Made by a program: the position numbers and the translations under genes
The notes under the pieces: model-generated
What the model was told of the DNA's origin: nothing
The model's input: only the letters and a program-made list of their open reading frames with translations
Databases searched by the model: none
Shown here: piece by piece, positions 1 to 8,400 of the stretch
How positions within the stretch are numbered: the first letter of the stretch is position 1
Layout: each line of letters starts with the position of its first letter
From: Hyphomicrobiales bacterium
Lineage (GTDB): Bacteria; Pseudomonadota; Alphaproteobacteria; Rhizobiales; Beijerinckiaceae
Reading direction: 5' to 3'
DNA length: 50,922 bases
Assembly: GCA_019247605.1 (NCBI GenBank)
Contig: JAFBAS010000013.1
Coordinates: 1-50,922 of the forward strand

Positions 1-1772
1 GCGATCGCTCCAAACCGGTCTTCGGTGGCGGGCAAGACGCCGCCCAGCAGGAGATCGCAGACTTCCGTCGTCGTGATGTCGATCACGCCCGCGAGCGCGC
101 CGGAGTCGACAAGTTTCTCCATCGATTGTCCGCCGACGCCGGTGGCATGAAACACAAGACACTCGAAGTCCCCTTCCAGCATGTGGACGAGGGCATCGAC
201 GCAAGGCGTCGTGACGCCGAACATCGTCAGTCCGATCGCGGGCCTGTCCTTGCGGCGCGCCGATCCTCGATCGCGTCCCGTCGTCTCCGCGGCACGTGCC
301 TTCACCATGCCGACAATTGCCGCAGCCCCGTTGGCGAGCACCTGGCGCGTGACCGAATTCAATCCCGCCACGTCGGTCACGGAGTAAAGCATCATGATGT
401 CGGCTGGCCCCACATAGGGGGCGACATTGCCCGAGGCGACCGAGGAGATGAGGACCTTGGGCACTCCGATCGGCAGGGCCCGCATCGCCGGAGCGACGAG
501 CGAGCTGCCGCCCGATCCGCCCGCGGAAATCAGGCCGCCGATCGGCTCGTGCTGGCGGATCCATGTCTCGAAAGCTTCGGCCATCGCGGTAATCGCCGCG
601 CCCCGCTCGCCCGTGAAGACGGCACTGGGCCCGCGCCGGCAATAGGCCGCGACATGATGGGGCGGCACGTCGGCCGGCGAGGGAGCCCCCGAGGTCGAAA
701 GGTCGACGAGGGTCACCCGCACGCCGGCGACGGCGATCTGATCGCGAATAAAGCGAAGCTCGTTGCCCTTGGTATCGAGCGTTCCGGCGACGATGACCGG
801 GGCCACGCCGGCGCGGTGGATCGGACGCAGATCGACTGCAGGCGAGGCGACATCTACGGAGGCTTCCGGCAAGGCCGTCCGGGTGCGCGCAGCCGCTTCG
901 ATCTGTGCGACGGATGCCGGAAGCGACCAGCGCGTAGGCGTCGACGGGTTGGAGAGATACACGCGAAACGGACCACGCGGCTTCGCGGACCGGCCGCCAG
1001 CCTCATGATTTGGTGTTGCTGCAGGTGCCTCCGCGCTCTCCACCTCTCCATGCTGGCCGACGCCGAGTAGTCTTTGCTGCAGCTCGCGGTCCGCCTCGAG
1101 GCGCGCCGCCTCCATGATCCGATTGATCCGACCATTGATCATGATCGCGACCTTCTCGGCGATTGCCGTCGCAACGCCGATATTCTGCTCGACGACGAGC
1201 ACCCCGATATCGCCCTGCTCGCCGAGATTGATGAGCATCTGCTCGACCTGCTCCACGATGACGGGTGCCAGGCCTTCCGTGGGCTCGTCCATGATGAGCA
1301 GCCGCGGATTGAGGAGGAGAGCACGCGAGATCGCGAGCATCTGCTGTTCGCCCCCAGAGAGTTGGTTGCCGCGATGGCCGCGCCGCTCCGCCAACCGCGG
1401 GAAGGCGTCGTAGATGCGCGCCATCGTCCATTGCGAGCGTCCATTGCCGACCGCGAGGCGCAGATGTTCGTCGACGGAGAGGGACGGCCATAGCCGTCGG
1501 CCCTGCGGAACATAGCCGAGCCCGAGGCGCGCGATCTCGGCCGGTGTCCGCCCAACGAGCTCCTCGCCCATGAAACGGATTGAGCCGCTCGCCGCCGGGA
1601 GCAAGCCCACGATCGATTTGCAGAGCGTCGTCTTCCCCATGCCGTTGCGCCCGACGAGCGAAAGCACGCCGTGGGCGAGCGTCAGGTCGACGCCTTGCAC
1701 CGCATGGCTGCGGCCGTAGAGGACGTTGAGGCCTCTGATCTCGAGCAGGTTGTTCACGCGCGGCTCAGCCAT
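1..1772 (-). CDS. LivF-type ABC ATPase fused to Tm-1-like (UPF0261) domain, partial
   Basis: One open frame of 590 codons runs from an ATG off the left edge without a stop. Residues about 1-240 are a complete LivF-type ABC ATPase: Walker A GRNGMGKTT, signature LSGGEQQ, Walker B LLIMDEPTEGL and switch His replaced by Gln in VVEQN. A low-complexity linker of about 85 residues follows. From VIVAGTLDTKGNEL onward the sequence matches Tm-1-like/UPF0261 proteins, with the glycine-rich ISAGGSGGSS and the hallmark VFHATGVGGQSMEKL ... GVIDITTTEVCD. The 3' end is missing; a full UPF0261 domain would need about 100 more residues. The start overlaps the livG stop by eight bases (ATGGCTGA), so translation is probably coupled. 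The ATPase should energise import with LivGHM. The Tm-1-like domain has no assigned reaction in bacteria; a link to metabolising the imported compound is inference. It was located by translating the reverse strand directly. Confidence 0.88.
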   Translation of the reverse strand, partial: MAEPRVNNLLEIRGLNVLYGRSHAVQGVDLTLAHGVLSLVGRNGMGKTTLCKSIVGLLPAASGSIRFMGEELVGRTPAEIARLGLGYVPQGRRLWPSLSVDEHLRLAVGNGRSQWTMARIYDAFPRLAERRGHRGNQLSGGEQQMLAISRALLLNPRLLIMDEPTEGLAPVIVEQVEQMLINLGEQGDIGVLVVEQNIGVATAIAEKVAIMINGRINRIMEAARLEADRELQQRLLGVGQHGEVESAEAPAATPNHEAGGRSAKPRGPFRVYLSNPSTPTRWSLPASVAQIEAAARTRTALPEASVDVASPAVDLRPIHRAGVAPVIVAGTLDTKGNELRFIRDQIAVAGVRVTLVDLSTSGAPSPADVPPHHVAAYCRRGPSAVFTGERGAAITAMAEAFETWIRQHEPIGGLISAGGSGGSSLVAPAMRALPIGVPKVLISSVASGNVAPYVGPADIMMLYSVTDVAGLNSVTRQVLANGAAAIVGMVKARAAETTGRDRGSARRKDRPAIGLTMFGVTTPCVDALVHMLEGDFECLVFHATGVGGQSMEKLVDSGALAGVIDITTTEVCDLLLGGVLPATEDRFGAI

Positions 1773-2547
1773 GGCCGCCACCGAGATAAAGCTGCTGCAC
1801 TTCCGGATCGGCTTCGATTTCGCGTGGTGCGCCTTCCTTGAAAATGCGGCCGTTGTGCATCATCGTCACGCTTTCGACGACGCGCAGCGCAACGTCCATG
1901 TCATGCTCGATGATGATGTAGCCGATATGGGGCGGGAGCGCGGTGAGGATTGCGACGAGGTCGCCGCGTTCGTTGGGGGAGAGCCCGGCCGCCGGTTCGT
2001 CGAAGAGGATGAAGCGCGGCGCGCCGGCCAGCGCGAGCGCGATCTCGAGCTGGCGCTGCTGCCCATGTGCCAGTTCGCCGACGAGCCGATCGGCCACTTG
2101 CTCGAGATGAACGAGCACGATGAGATCGGCGACCGATTGCATGATCGCGTCGCTCGAGCGCGTGCGGATCAGTGAGAAACGGCCACGCGAGGCTCCGCGG
2201 CACGCGAGATAGACATTGTCGCGCACCGAAAGCCGCTGGAACAATAGCGAGATCTGATAGGTGCGGCGCAACCCGCGCCGCGTGCGCTCATGCGGCGGCA
2301 AAGTCGTCACATCCTCGCCGAAAAAGCGCACCGTCCCCTTCGTCGGAGGGAAATCCCCGGTCACGCAATTGAGCAGCGTCGTCTTGCCCGCGCCATTCGA
2401 TCCGAGCACCGCGCGTCGCTCTCCGGGCCGCACAGTGAGCGTAATGTCGTTGAGGGCCGCGAGCGCGCCGAACAGACGAGAGACCCCACGCAATTCAATC
2501 GCGTTGCCGGCGCCGGCCGCGGCGATCCGTTCGGCGACGCTGCTCAA
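1765..2547 (-). CDS. LivG-type branched-chain amino acid ABC transporter ATPase
   Basis: This is the second cytoplasmic ATPase of the Liv/HAAT importer. It shows Walker A GSNGAGKTT, a variant signature LAHGQQRQLEIA in place of LSGGQ (usual for LivG), Walker B FILFDEPAAGL and the switch His in IIIEHDMD. I place the start at a TTG that overlaps the livM stop (TTGA), giving about 260 aa, normal for LivG. The frame stays open upstream to a TTG at 2598, but those residues would lie inside livM and precede the conserved IELRGVSRLFG start of the fold. It belongs to a livH-livM-livG-livF operon. The substrate cannot be read from the ATPase. Confidence 0.88.
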   Translation of the reverse strand: MSSVAERIAAAGAGNAIELRGVSRLFGALAALNDITLTVRPGERRAVLGSNGAGKTTLLNCVTGDFPPTKGTVRFFGEDVTTLPPHERTRRGLRRTYQISLLFQRLSVRDNVYLACRGASRGRFSLIRTRSSDAIMQSVADLIVLVHLEQVADRLVGELAHGQQRQLEIALALAGAPRFILFDEPAAGLSPNERGDLVAILTALPPHIGYIIIEHDMDVALRVVESVTMMHNGRIFKEGAPREIEADPEVQQLYLGGGHG

Positions 2548-3605
2548 CGGCCGATCCCCCTTCGGGAGGATGCGGCGCGGGCCAGCCACCGCCGCCAAAT
2601 GCCGATCACGCCGTCAGGCGAGAACAGGACGATGACAAGGAAGCCCAATCCGATGATGGTTTGGAAGCGGCGACCGTCGAGACCGACGGCAACAAGGGCG
2701 TCGAGCGCGAAGGTCCGGAGAATGACGTAGATGAAAGCTCCGATGAAAGCTCCGATCGGGTGGCCGAGACCTCCGACCACCGCGATCACGAGGAGATCGA
2801 TGGTCGCCTGAATGCCGGCGGTGCCAGGAGAGATCTGGTTGTTGAGCCAGACCAACAGGATCCCGCCGACCGCCGCGATCACCGCCGCGAACGCGTAGGC
2901 GGCGATGCGGTGAGCCATGACGTTGAAGCCGATGGCCTCCATGCGACGCGGGTTGTCGCGTGCGCCCTGCAGCGCGATTCCGAAGGGTGCTCGCGAGACG
3001 TAAAGAACGGCAACGTAGCTCAGACCGGCGCAAAACAAGATGAGATAGTAGAGCGGGACCGGCGACTTCCAGTTGACCCCGAGGAAGATCGGCGCCGGAA
3101 CCGAGGTGAAGCCGTTGAAGCCGTTGAAGATCGACCAGTTCTGCAGGGTGAGGTAGAAGAAGGCGCTGGCAAGCGCGAGCGTGATCATGATCGTGTAGAT
3201 GCCCTCGGTGCGTGCCGAGAGGGCGCCGGCCAGCGTTCCAAAGGCGACGGCGATCAGGATCGCGAGTGGCGCTGCCACCCACCACGGCCAGAACAGGCTT
3301 ATCGAAGGCAGCGAACTCGCCCCAAGGACCGTGATCGAGTAACCGGCGAGACCGGCGACTGTCATCTGCACCAGACTGACCATGCCGCCATAGCCCGCGA
3401 GAAACATGAGCGACAGCGCGATCATGCCGAGCACCAGCGTCCACCCGACGATCTGATCCAGCACAAAATCGGTGGCCGCCGCAGGGAGCAGCACGAGGAG
3501 AAGCCCAAGCAGCAGGGTCGGTGAATGCTGCGAGAGCCAGCGCGAGAAGGCATCGCCCTCAAGGCCGATCGGACGCCGCGCCGTGCCGGTGTCCGAGAGG
3601 GCCAT
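2544..3605 (-). CDS. LivM-type ABC transporter permease
   Basis: A 353-aa polytopic inner-membrane permease of the branched-chain amino acid/amide (HAAT) family. After a hydrophilic N-terminus of about 28 residues there are around eight to ten hydrophobic segments. The conserved LivM cytoplasmic loop LQGARDNPRRMEAIGFN contacts the ATPases. It starts with ATG one base after the livH stop and ends overlapping livG. With LivH it should form the translocation pore for a small substrate delivered by the binding protein encoded at 5952-7223. Confidence 0.88.
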   Translation of the reverse strand: MALSDTGTARRPIGLEGDAFSRWLSQHSPTLLLGLLLVLLPAAATDFVLDQIVGWTLVLGMIALSLMFLAGYGGMVSLVQMTVAGLAGYSITVLGASSLPSISLFWPWWVAAPLAILIAVAFGTLAGALSARTEGIYTIMITLALASAFFYLTLQNWSIFNGFNGFTSVPAPIFLGVNWKSPVPLYYLILFCAGLSYVAVLYVSRAPFGIALQGARDNPRRMEAIGFNVMAHRIAAYAFAAVIAAVGGILLVWLNNQISPGTAGIQATIDLLVIAVVGGLGHPIGAFIGAFIYVILRTFALDALVAVGLDGRRFQTIIGLGFLVIVLFSPDGVIGIWRRWLARAASSRRGIGR

Positions 3606-3606
3606 T

Positions 3607-4674
3607 TCAGCGCCTCCCTAGGAGGCCTTGCGGCCGAAGCGCGAGCACGACCACCATGATCACGAAGGTCGCGACGGTGGCGTAGTTCTGGAAATAGACG
3701 AGGCCGAACTGCTCCGACAGGCCGATGATGAGGGCGCCGAGCGCCGCGCCCGGAATGGATCCCATGCCCCCGACAATGACGACCACGAGCGAGGCCAGAA
3801 GGAAATGCGAATCCTCGCCGAGTGAGATCGACTGGAAGGTGCCACCGACGATGCCGGCCATTCCGGCGAGCCCTGCGCCGAACGCGAAGACCAGCACAAA
3901 CAGCAGCTGGACCCGGTAGCCGAGCACCGACAACATGTCGCGGTCATCGACGCCAGCGCGGATCATCATGCCGATCCGCGTGCGGTGAAGGGCAAGCCAC
4001 ATCCCGATGCCGATGAGCACCGCAGCCGCGAAGATGACGAGTCTCACCCGCGGATATTGCAAGAAGATCGCATCGCCGCTCGGCTTGAGGGCAACGACGA
4101 TGGGTGTCGGTACGGGGCCCGTCAAATAATCCGGCGTATCGATCTGAATCGCATTACCGCCCCAGACCCAGACCATCAGGTCGGCAAAGACAATCGAAAG
4201 GCCGAGTGTGACCAGGGTCTGACGCAGATCTTGCCCTTCCATGCGGCGGAAAATCAGGATTTGCATGGCGGCACCGACGATTGCGCAGCAAAGGAATGCG
4301 ACGACGAAACTGAGAAGCCAGGAACCGGTCCAGACCCCAGCCTCGTAACCCATGTATCCGCCGAAAAGGTACAGCGAGCCATGCGCCAAGTTGACGTTGC
4401 GCATGAGGCCGAAGATCAGGGTAAAGCCGGCGGCGACGAGAAAATAGAGCCCGCCCAGCGTAATTCCATTGAACAATGCGTTGATGAAGAGACGTTTCCG
4501 GCCGAACCAGTCCTCGAAACCTTGCGGCCAAGGCGCCAAGATCAGCCAAAGGCAGAAGATGACGATGACCGCGAGCGAGAGAGCCGCGAGGGGATGGTGA
4601 TTGATCCAGCGCCCGAGCGCGTCGCCGCGCCGAGCGCCGCGGGCCGTTCCCTCATCGCCAAGAGCTGTTGCCAT
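3607..4674 (-). CDS. LivH-type ABC transporter permease
   Basis: First gene of the transport operon, about 355 aa. It has the LivH hallmark FGLMRNVNLAHGSLYLFGGY after the second membrane segment, the loop RTRIGMMIRAGVDDRDM that docks on the ATPases, and a glycine-rich C-terminal half (IVGGMGSIPGAALGALIIG). The chosen ATG encodes MATALGDEG; a GTG nine bases upstream is also in frame. The N-terminus is longer than in E. coli LivH and carries an extra hydrophobic stretch (residues about 33-50) before the conserved core. It lies 80 bases downstream of the AraC regulator and probably shares its transcript. Confidence 0.87.
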   Translation of the reverse strand: MATALGDEGTARGARRGDALGRWINHHPLAALSLAVIVIFCLWLILAPWPQGFEDWFGRKRLFINALFNGITLGGLYFLVAAGFTLIFGLMRNVNLAHGSLYLFGGYMGYEAGVWTGSWLLSFVVAFLCCAIVGAAMQILIFRRMEGQDLRQTLVTLGLSIVFADLMVWVWGGNAIQIDTPDYLTGPVPTPIVVALKPSGDAIFLQYPRVRLVIFAAAVLIGIGMWLALHRTRIGMMIRAGVDDRDMLSVLGYRVQLLFVLVFAFGAGLAGMAGIVGGTFQSISLGEDSHFLLASLVVVIVGGMGSIPGAALGALIIGLSEQFGLVYFQNYATVATFVIMVVVLALRPQGLLGRR

Positions 4675-4754
4675 CAGCCGCACTCCGACGCTCCCTGATT
4701 CCTAACCGAGGCGGGCGCAGGCGGCGTGATTGCCAGTCTGATTATTTCAAGGGG

Positions 4755-5582
4755 CTATTCGCTCATGATGCGTGCGACACTTCGGTAGAGCGTGGGGGGG
4801 ATTCCAACATGGGAGGCAAAAAAGTGGGTGAAATGGCTTTGTGAAGAAAAGCCTAGCTCAAAACCGATATCGGTAACGGACGTCCGCGAATCGGTCAGAC
4901 GCTCCAGGGCTCGCTCGACGCGCATGGTATTCGCATACAATCCAGGGGTCACACCGGTGTTTTCGCGAAACAGCTTAAAGAAATGGGGTCGCGAGAGGCC
5001 GACATCGCGCGCCAACGCATCGAACTCGATTCCTTTGACGAAGCCATCATCGATGAGTCGCAACGACTTGCGGACCCTGAAATCGATCCCCATGCGCGAC
5101 GGCGAGGAGGCGGTGAGGCTTTCACGCTTCCGCCAGGAGGCATCAAAGCTCGCATCGAAAAGCTGGTTGAGATAACGCTCGACGAGGCGATAGCTGGCGT
5201 TGGTCACCAGCACATGGGCGAGGCTCGCGGCGATCGAACGGATTGTCGTGCCCATCTCGATTCGGTTGGCGCCGAAACGACGACCACCCCTGCCTTGTTG
5301 ATCGTGGTCGAGCCAGCGATCGCAAATATAGGCCACGAGGAAGATCGAGGGTTCGCTACCGATGCCGGGATGAAAAGAATGTGGTTGCCAGGGATTGATC
5401 GCCACTCCCTCGGACTGATCCACGAGATGCGGAACATCGGAGATGGTGACGGTGGCGGGAGTGCCGCTCAGCAAAAAGGTCAAATGGCCTTCCCGATGGG
5501 CGTGGGTACGCATGGGTCGATCGAGGCGATAAACCGTGACCCGACCGAAGGCCCCATGACAGACCGCCAAGGCAGTGCTCAT
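4755..5582 (-). CDS. AraC-family transcriptional regulator with cupin sensor domain
   Basis: A 275-aa regulator. Residues about 15-90 form a small beta-barrel (cupin) with the histidine-rich MRTHAHREGHLTFLL, likely the ligand-sensing pocket. Residues about 175-270 hold the two helix-turn-helix motifs of the AraC family: FDALARDVGLSRPHFFKLF and VTDIGFELGFSSQSHFTHFF. It begins with ATG preceded by a GGGAGG ribosome binding site. It is transcribed toward livHMGF and divergently from the binding-protein gene, so it is the probable regulator of both, responding to the transported compound or a product of it. The direct repeats just upstream of its start look like AraC half-sites. The effector is unknown. 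Confidence 0.86.
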   Translation of the reverse strand: MSTALAVCHGAFGRVTVYRLDRPMRTHAHREGHLTFLLSGTPATVTISDVPHLVDQSEGVAINPWQPHSFHPGIGSEPSIFLVAYICDRWLDHDQQGRGGRRFGANRIEMGTTIRSIAASLAHVLVTNASYRLVERYLNQLFDASFDASWRKRESLTASSPSRMGIDFRVRKSLRLIDDGFVKGIEFDALARDVGLSRPHFFKLFRENTGVTPGLYANTMRVERALERLTDSRTSVTDIGFELGFSSQSHFTHFFASHVGIPPTLYRSVARIMSE

Positions 5583-5951
5583 CGACCACCTCCCGAGTAC
5601 CTAACTATCCCGAGTAAATGTGCCAAGTAATCACCAGGATTTTTGAAGATTAAACGCCGCCGAGGGAAACTGGCAAGGTCGAGCGATACTGGCGCAGTTC
5701 TCTGCGCTTCCCGGACCAGACCCGCAGACACGGACGGCCCCACGACGGGGCCTTGTCGGTGCGGGTCGAAAAGGCGCAGATTTTCGCGTTCGAGGCGCCA
5801 GGCGGGCTTGTCGCATCGGGTCAGCCGCTGTTACCGTCGAGGCGCTGTCTACATTGCGCTGATCACGCCCAGACAAGACGTAAGCTCGACCTCAGGGCAT
5901 CGCTTCATGGCGCGTGAAGTTAATGGCGCGCAAACACAGGAGGAATACCCA
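5583..5951. promoter_or_regulatory. Divergent regulatory region between AraC gene and binding-protein gene
   Basis: This gap of about 370 bp separates two divergent genes and has no convincing ORF. Next to the AraC start there are two exact copies of TCCCGAGTA at 5591-5599 and 5608-5616 (17-bp period), then a related CCAAGTA at 5623-5629. Direct repeats at this spacing are typical of AraC-family half-sites on one DNA face. Further right, GGCCCC (5736-5741) and GGGGCC (5747-5752) can form a six-bp hairpin. The binding-protein gene has a strong AGGAGG ribosome binding site at 5938-5943. I cannot place -35/-10 boxes with confidence. Confidence 0.5.
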
Positions 5952-7223
5952 ATGCGTAAGGGCCTTCTACTTGCCTCAGCGGCATCTGTCTTCGCGCTTC
6001 TCGCGAGCTTGTCGGCGCATGCCGCGGACAAAATCAAGATCGGCGTCAGTGCGACGCTCGAAGGCACTTACACGGTGCTCGGCGAGGACGGAATGCGCGG
6101 CTACGAGCTCGCCGTGAAGGCGCATGACGGCAAGGCCGGCGGCAAGGAGATCGAGACTATTGTCGCATCGACCGATGCCAGTCCGGATTCGGCGGTGCGC
6201 GCTGCCAAGAAGCTCGTCGAGCAGGACAAGGTTGATGTCCTCATCTCTCCGCTTTCCGGTGCAGAGGGCATCGCCATTCGCGATTACTCGAAAACGCAAC
6301 CGCAGATCACCGTCATCAATGCCTCATCTGGCGCTCTGGAAACGACGTATGTAGATCCGTCGCCCACGTTTTACCGCTACAACATGGACGGCGCCCAATG
6401 GCATGCCGGTCTCGGCGATTATATCTACAACACCAAGCATTATAAGAAGATAGCGACGGTTGCCGAGGATTATGCCTTCACTTATACCCAAGTGTTCGGG
6501 TTGGCGCTCGAATTCTGTCAACTTGGCGGCCAGATCACCAAGCGCTTATGGGTGCCGCTTGGAACCAAGGATTTCGCATCGACGATCGCGTCCCTGCCCG
6601 ATGACGTCGACGCCATTTATCTCGGCCTCGGCGGCGCCGACGCCGTGAACTTCCTCAATCAGTACCAGCAGGCCGGCGGCAACGCCAAGCTCATCGGCGG
6701 GTCGATCATGGTCGACCAGACCGTTTTGTCGTCGAAGGGGAAGGCGAAGGAGGCGCTCATCGGCACGGTCGCGGCCAGCGGCATGGCCGATGCCGACCCC
6801 AATCCGAAATGGCAGGCTTTCGCGAAGTCGTACCAAACGATGCCGAAGGAAGGCTACTTCAAGAATGCATTCCCGGGGCCGTCGCTGCTCGCGATCAGCT
6901 ACTACAATTCCGCGGATGCGGTATTCAAGGCGCTCGATCAGGTCAAGGGCGATCTCAGCGACGACAACAAGAAGTTCCGCGAGGCGCTGAAAAACATGGT
7001 GCTCGACGCGCCGAATGGAAAGATCACACTTGACGAGAACCGTCAGGCAATCGGCTCGAATTTCGTCACCGAGGTCATCAAGGACGAGAAAGGCGATCTC
7101 GTCAGCAAGGTGGTGAAGATCGTTCCCAACGTGCAGCAACGCCTCGGGTTCTCGAAAGAGGTCTTCGACAAGATAGGGCTGCCCGGCCGCGACGTGCCCG
7201 AATGCAAGAAATCCTATCCCTAG
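5952..7223 (+). CDS. LivK-type periplasmic substrate-binding protein
   Basis: A 423-aa type-1 periplasmic binding protein of the HAAT/Liv family. The N-terminus MRKGLLLASAASVFALLASLSAHA is a classical Sec signal peptide, cleaved after AHA. The mature protein opens with DKIKIGVSATLEGTYTVLGEDGMRGYELAV, the usual first strand and helix, and continues with the AAKKLVEQDKVDVLISPLSG segment. The ATG is fixed by the signal peptide and the AGGAGG ribosome binding site; upstream in-frame sequence to 5643 is not protein-like. It should deliver substrate to LivHM. This subfamily binds amino acids, amides, aromatic acids or urea-like compounds; the ligand cannot be told from sequence. Confidence 0.9.
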   Translation: MRKGLLLASAASVFALLASLSAHAADKIKIGVSATLEGTYTVLGEDGMRGYELAVKAHDGKAGGKEIETIVASTDASPDSAVRAAKKLVEQDKVDVLISPLSGAEGIAIRDYSKTQPQITVINASSGALETTYVDPSPTFYRYNMDGAQWHAGLGDYIYNTKHYKKIATVAEDYAFTYTQVFGLALEFCQLGGQITKRLWVPLGTKDFASTIASLPDDVDAIYLGLGGADAVNFLNQYQQAGGNAKLIGGSIMVDQTVLSSKGKAKEALIGTVAASGMADADPNPKWQAFAKSYQTMPKEGYFKNAFPGPSLLAISYYNSADAVFKALDQVKGDLSDDNKKFREALKNMVLDAPNGKITLDENRQAIGSNFVTEVIKDEKGDLVSKVVKIVPNVQQRLGFSKEVFDKIGLPGRDVPECKKSYP

Positions 7224-7260
7224 GTTTATTGCGATTGCGGGAGAGACAATTCGAGGAAGT

Positions 7261-7287
7261 AATGGGCCGAAATCGACCCGGCCCATT
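7261..7287 (+). terminator. Inverted repeat downstream of binding-protein gene
   Basis: AATGGGCCG and CGGCCCATT form a perfect 9-bp stem with a 9-base loop, 37 bases after the stop codon. No U-tract follows, so it is a 3' stem-loop or a factor-assisted stop rather than a textbook intrinsic terminator. Confidence 0.4.
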
Positions 7288-7320
7288 ATCCGATTGCGGC
7301 TAAGCGGTCCCTCCCCGGAC

Positions 7321-7357
7321 GAAAAACCCTCCCGCTGGGCTTTAGCCAGGGGAGGGT
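7321..7357 (-). terminator. Rho-independent terminator of the CsbD gene
   Basis: Read on the minus strand, ACCCTCCC plus CTGG pairs with CCAG (one bulged C) plus GGGAGGGT around a CTAAAGC loop, immediately followed by a run of five T. It lies 20 bases past the csbD stop and is the clearest intrinsic terminator in the window. Confidence 0.8.
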
Positions 7358-7377
7358 CCGACGGGGTGCAGTTTCGT

Positions 7378-7560
7378 TCAGCCCTTCGCTGCGTCTCGCA
7401 GGGTGTCCTTGGCTTTTCCGAACGTATTTTGAATCTTGCCTTCGGCTTTGTCCGCCTTGCCTTCACCTTGCAACTTCTTGTCGCCAGTAGCTTTGCCGGC
7501 GGCGTCCTTTACGCTGCCTGCAACCTGCTTGCCGGCTCCCGCAATGCGATCCTTGTCCAT
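7378..7560 (-). CDS. CsbD-family stress protein
   Basis: A 60-aa hydrophilic protein rich in Lys, Gly, Ala and Asp with the CsbD pattern (AGAGKQVAGSVKDAAGKATGD, then GEGKADKAEGKIQ). CsbD proteins are small, probably disordered proteins induced in general stress; their biochemical role is not settled. The ATG at 7560 has a strong GAGGAGAAG ribosome binding site. The open frame reaches further upstream to 7815, but that part lacks family similarity and contains the promoter-like motif. The gene is monocistronic between an EcfG-like promoter and an intrinsic terminator. Confidence 0.85.
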   Translation of the reverse strand: MDKDRIAGAGKQVAGSVKDAAGKATGDKKLQGEGKADKAEGKIQNTFGKAKDTLRDAAKG

Positions 7561-7592
7561 GATCTTCTCCTCGTTTGAAGGTCTGACCTGAA

Positions 7593-7618
7593 AACCCCAA
7601 GCCAGCGCTTTCGGTTCC
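7593..7618 (-). promoter_or_regulatory. Possible EcfG (general stress sigma) promoter of csbD
   Basis: On the minus strand GGAAC is followed after 17 bases by GGTT, close to the alphaproteobacterial EcfG consensus GGAAC-N16/17-CGTT (one mismatch in the -10 element). It sits about 33 bases before the csbD ATG, the expected distance, and csbD-like genes are common EcfG targets. Confidence 0.45.
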
Positions 7619-7927
7619 GATGAGCTCGATCCGTCACGAGGACCGTCCGTGTGAGGACCCCTGTCCTCGCCAATAATGGCGCCGCGAAGTTCGACAATGG
7701 CAACTCCCTCCGCGTGTTCAGAACCGGGAGGCGGCCGTCCCGCCCCGTCAGATGGCGCGGGTGCACGTACTTTTCCAAGGGATCCATGCAAGACGTGCGT
7801 CGGCCCCTTCTTCACGTGTTAACTTCTTAGAAGCCCTTTGCGGCGGACCTCGACGCCTCGGAGATAAGAAACTGCTATCCCGGCTCAAGAGTTGATAACG
7901 AAGCACTGTAAATGAGCGGAGGTGGCC

Positions 7928-8158
7928 GTGAGTCCACGAAGTAGAGATGATGATCCCAATCGGCGCGCCGATGCGGCGGCCAAACGCGCCGCACTCCTGT
8001 TCGAGCGTCAGCAGCAAAGCGAGCAGCGCGTGGCCGATGAAAAGAAACGCCATGGCGATATGATCGCCAAGACGGCCCGCCTTCGTGAGCAACGCTTGGC
8101 TCGGGACGCAGCCGAGGCCGAGACCAAAAAAGAAAAAGCAAAGCCCAAAAGGAAGTGA
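7928..8158 (+). CDS. Small basic conserved-type hypothetical protein
   Basis: A 76-aa very hydrophilic protein, almost entirely charged and helical: SRDDDPNRRADAAAKRAALL near the N-terminus and a lysine-rich C-terminus ending KAKPKRK. It has no membrane segment or signal peptide, and looks like a single long helix or coiled coil. The GTG start is five bases after a GGAGG; another in-frame GTG lies six bases upstream. I do not recognise a named family. A nucleic-acid-binding role would be only a guess from the charge. Confidence 0.6.
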   Translation: MSPRSRDDDPNRRADAAAKRAALLFERQQQSEQRVADEKKRHGDMIAKTARLREQRLARDAAEAETKKEKAKPKRK

Positions 8159-8400
8159 TCAGGTGACGGGGGCGCGAGGCGGGCCGGCACCCAAGGTCTT
8201 CCGATCCGAGAACACGGGTTATTGCTTTATCTAACGAGACCCTAGTGCCGCGTCCGACATGGTTGGCGTCACAGGCGCCAGTCGATTTCAGGCGAGCACG
8301 ATTGAGCCAGGACCGAAAGGAGCTGTCACTTTCGAATGTAAGCAGAAACTGCGCGGCCCGTTCGACAACTTTGTTCAACTCGAACTTGTCACCCATGTCT

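Noticed and set aside
126-1070. Plus-strand frame of 314 codons at the left end
   Set aside because: Antisense of the Tm-1-like domain, which has clear family motifs on the minus strand; the plus-strand translation is Arg/His-rich and featureless.
5643-5951. N-terminal extension of the periplasmic binding protein
   Set aside because: The signal peptide and AGGAGG fix the start at 5952; the extension is Arg-rich noncoding sequence.
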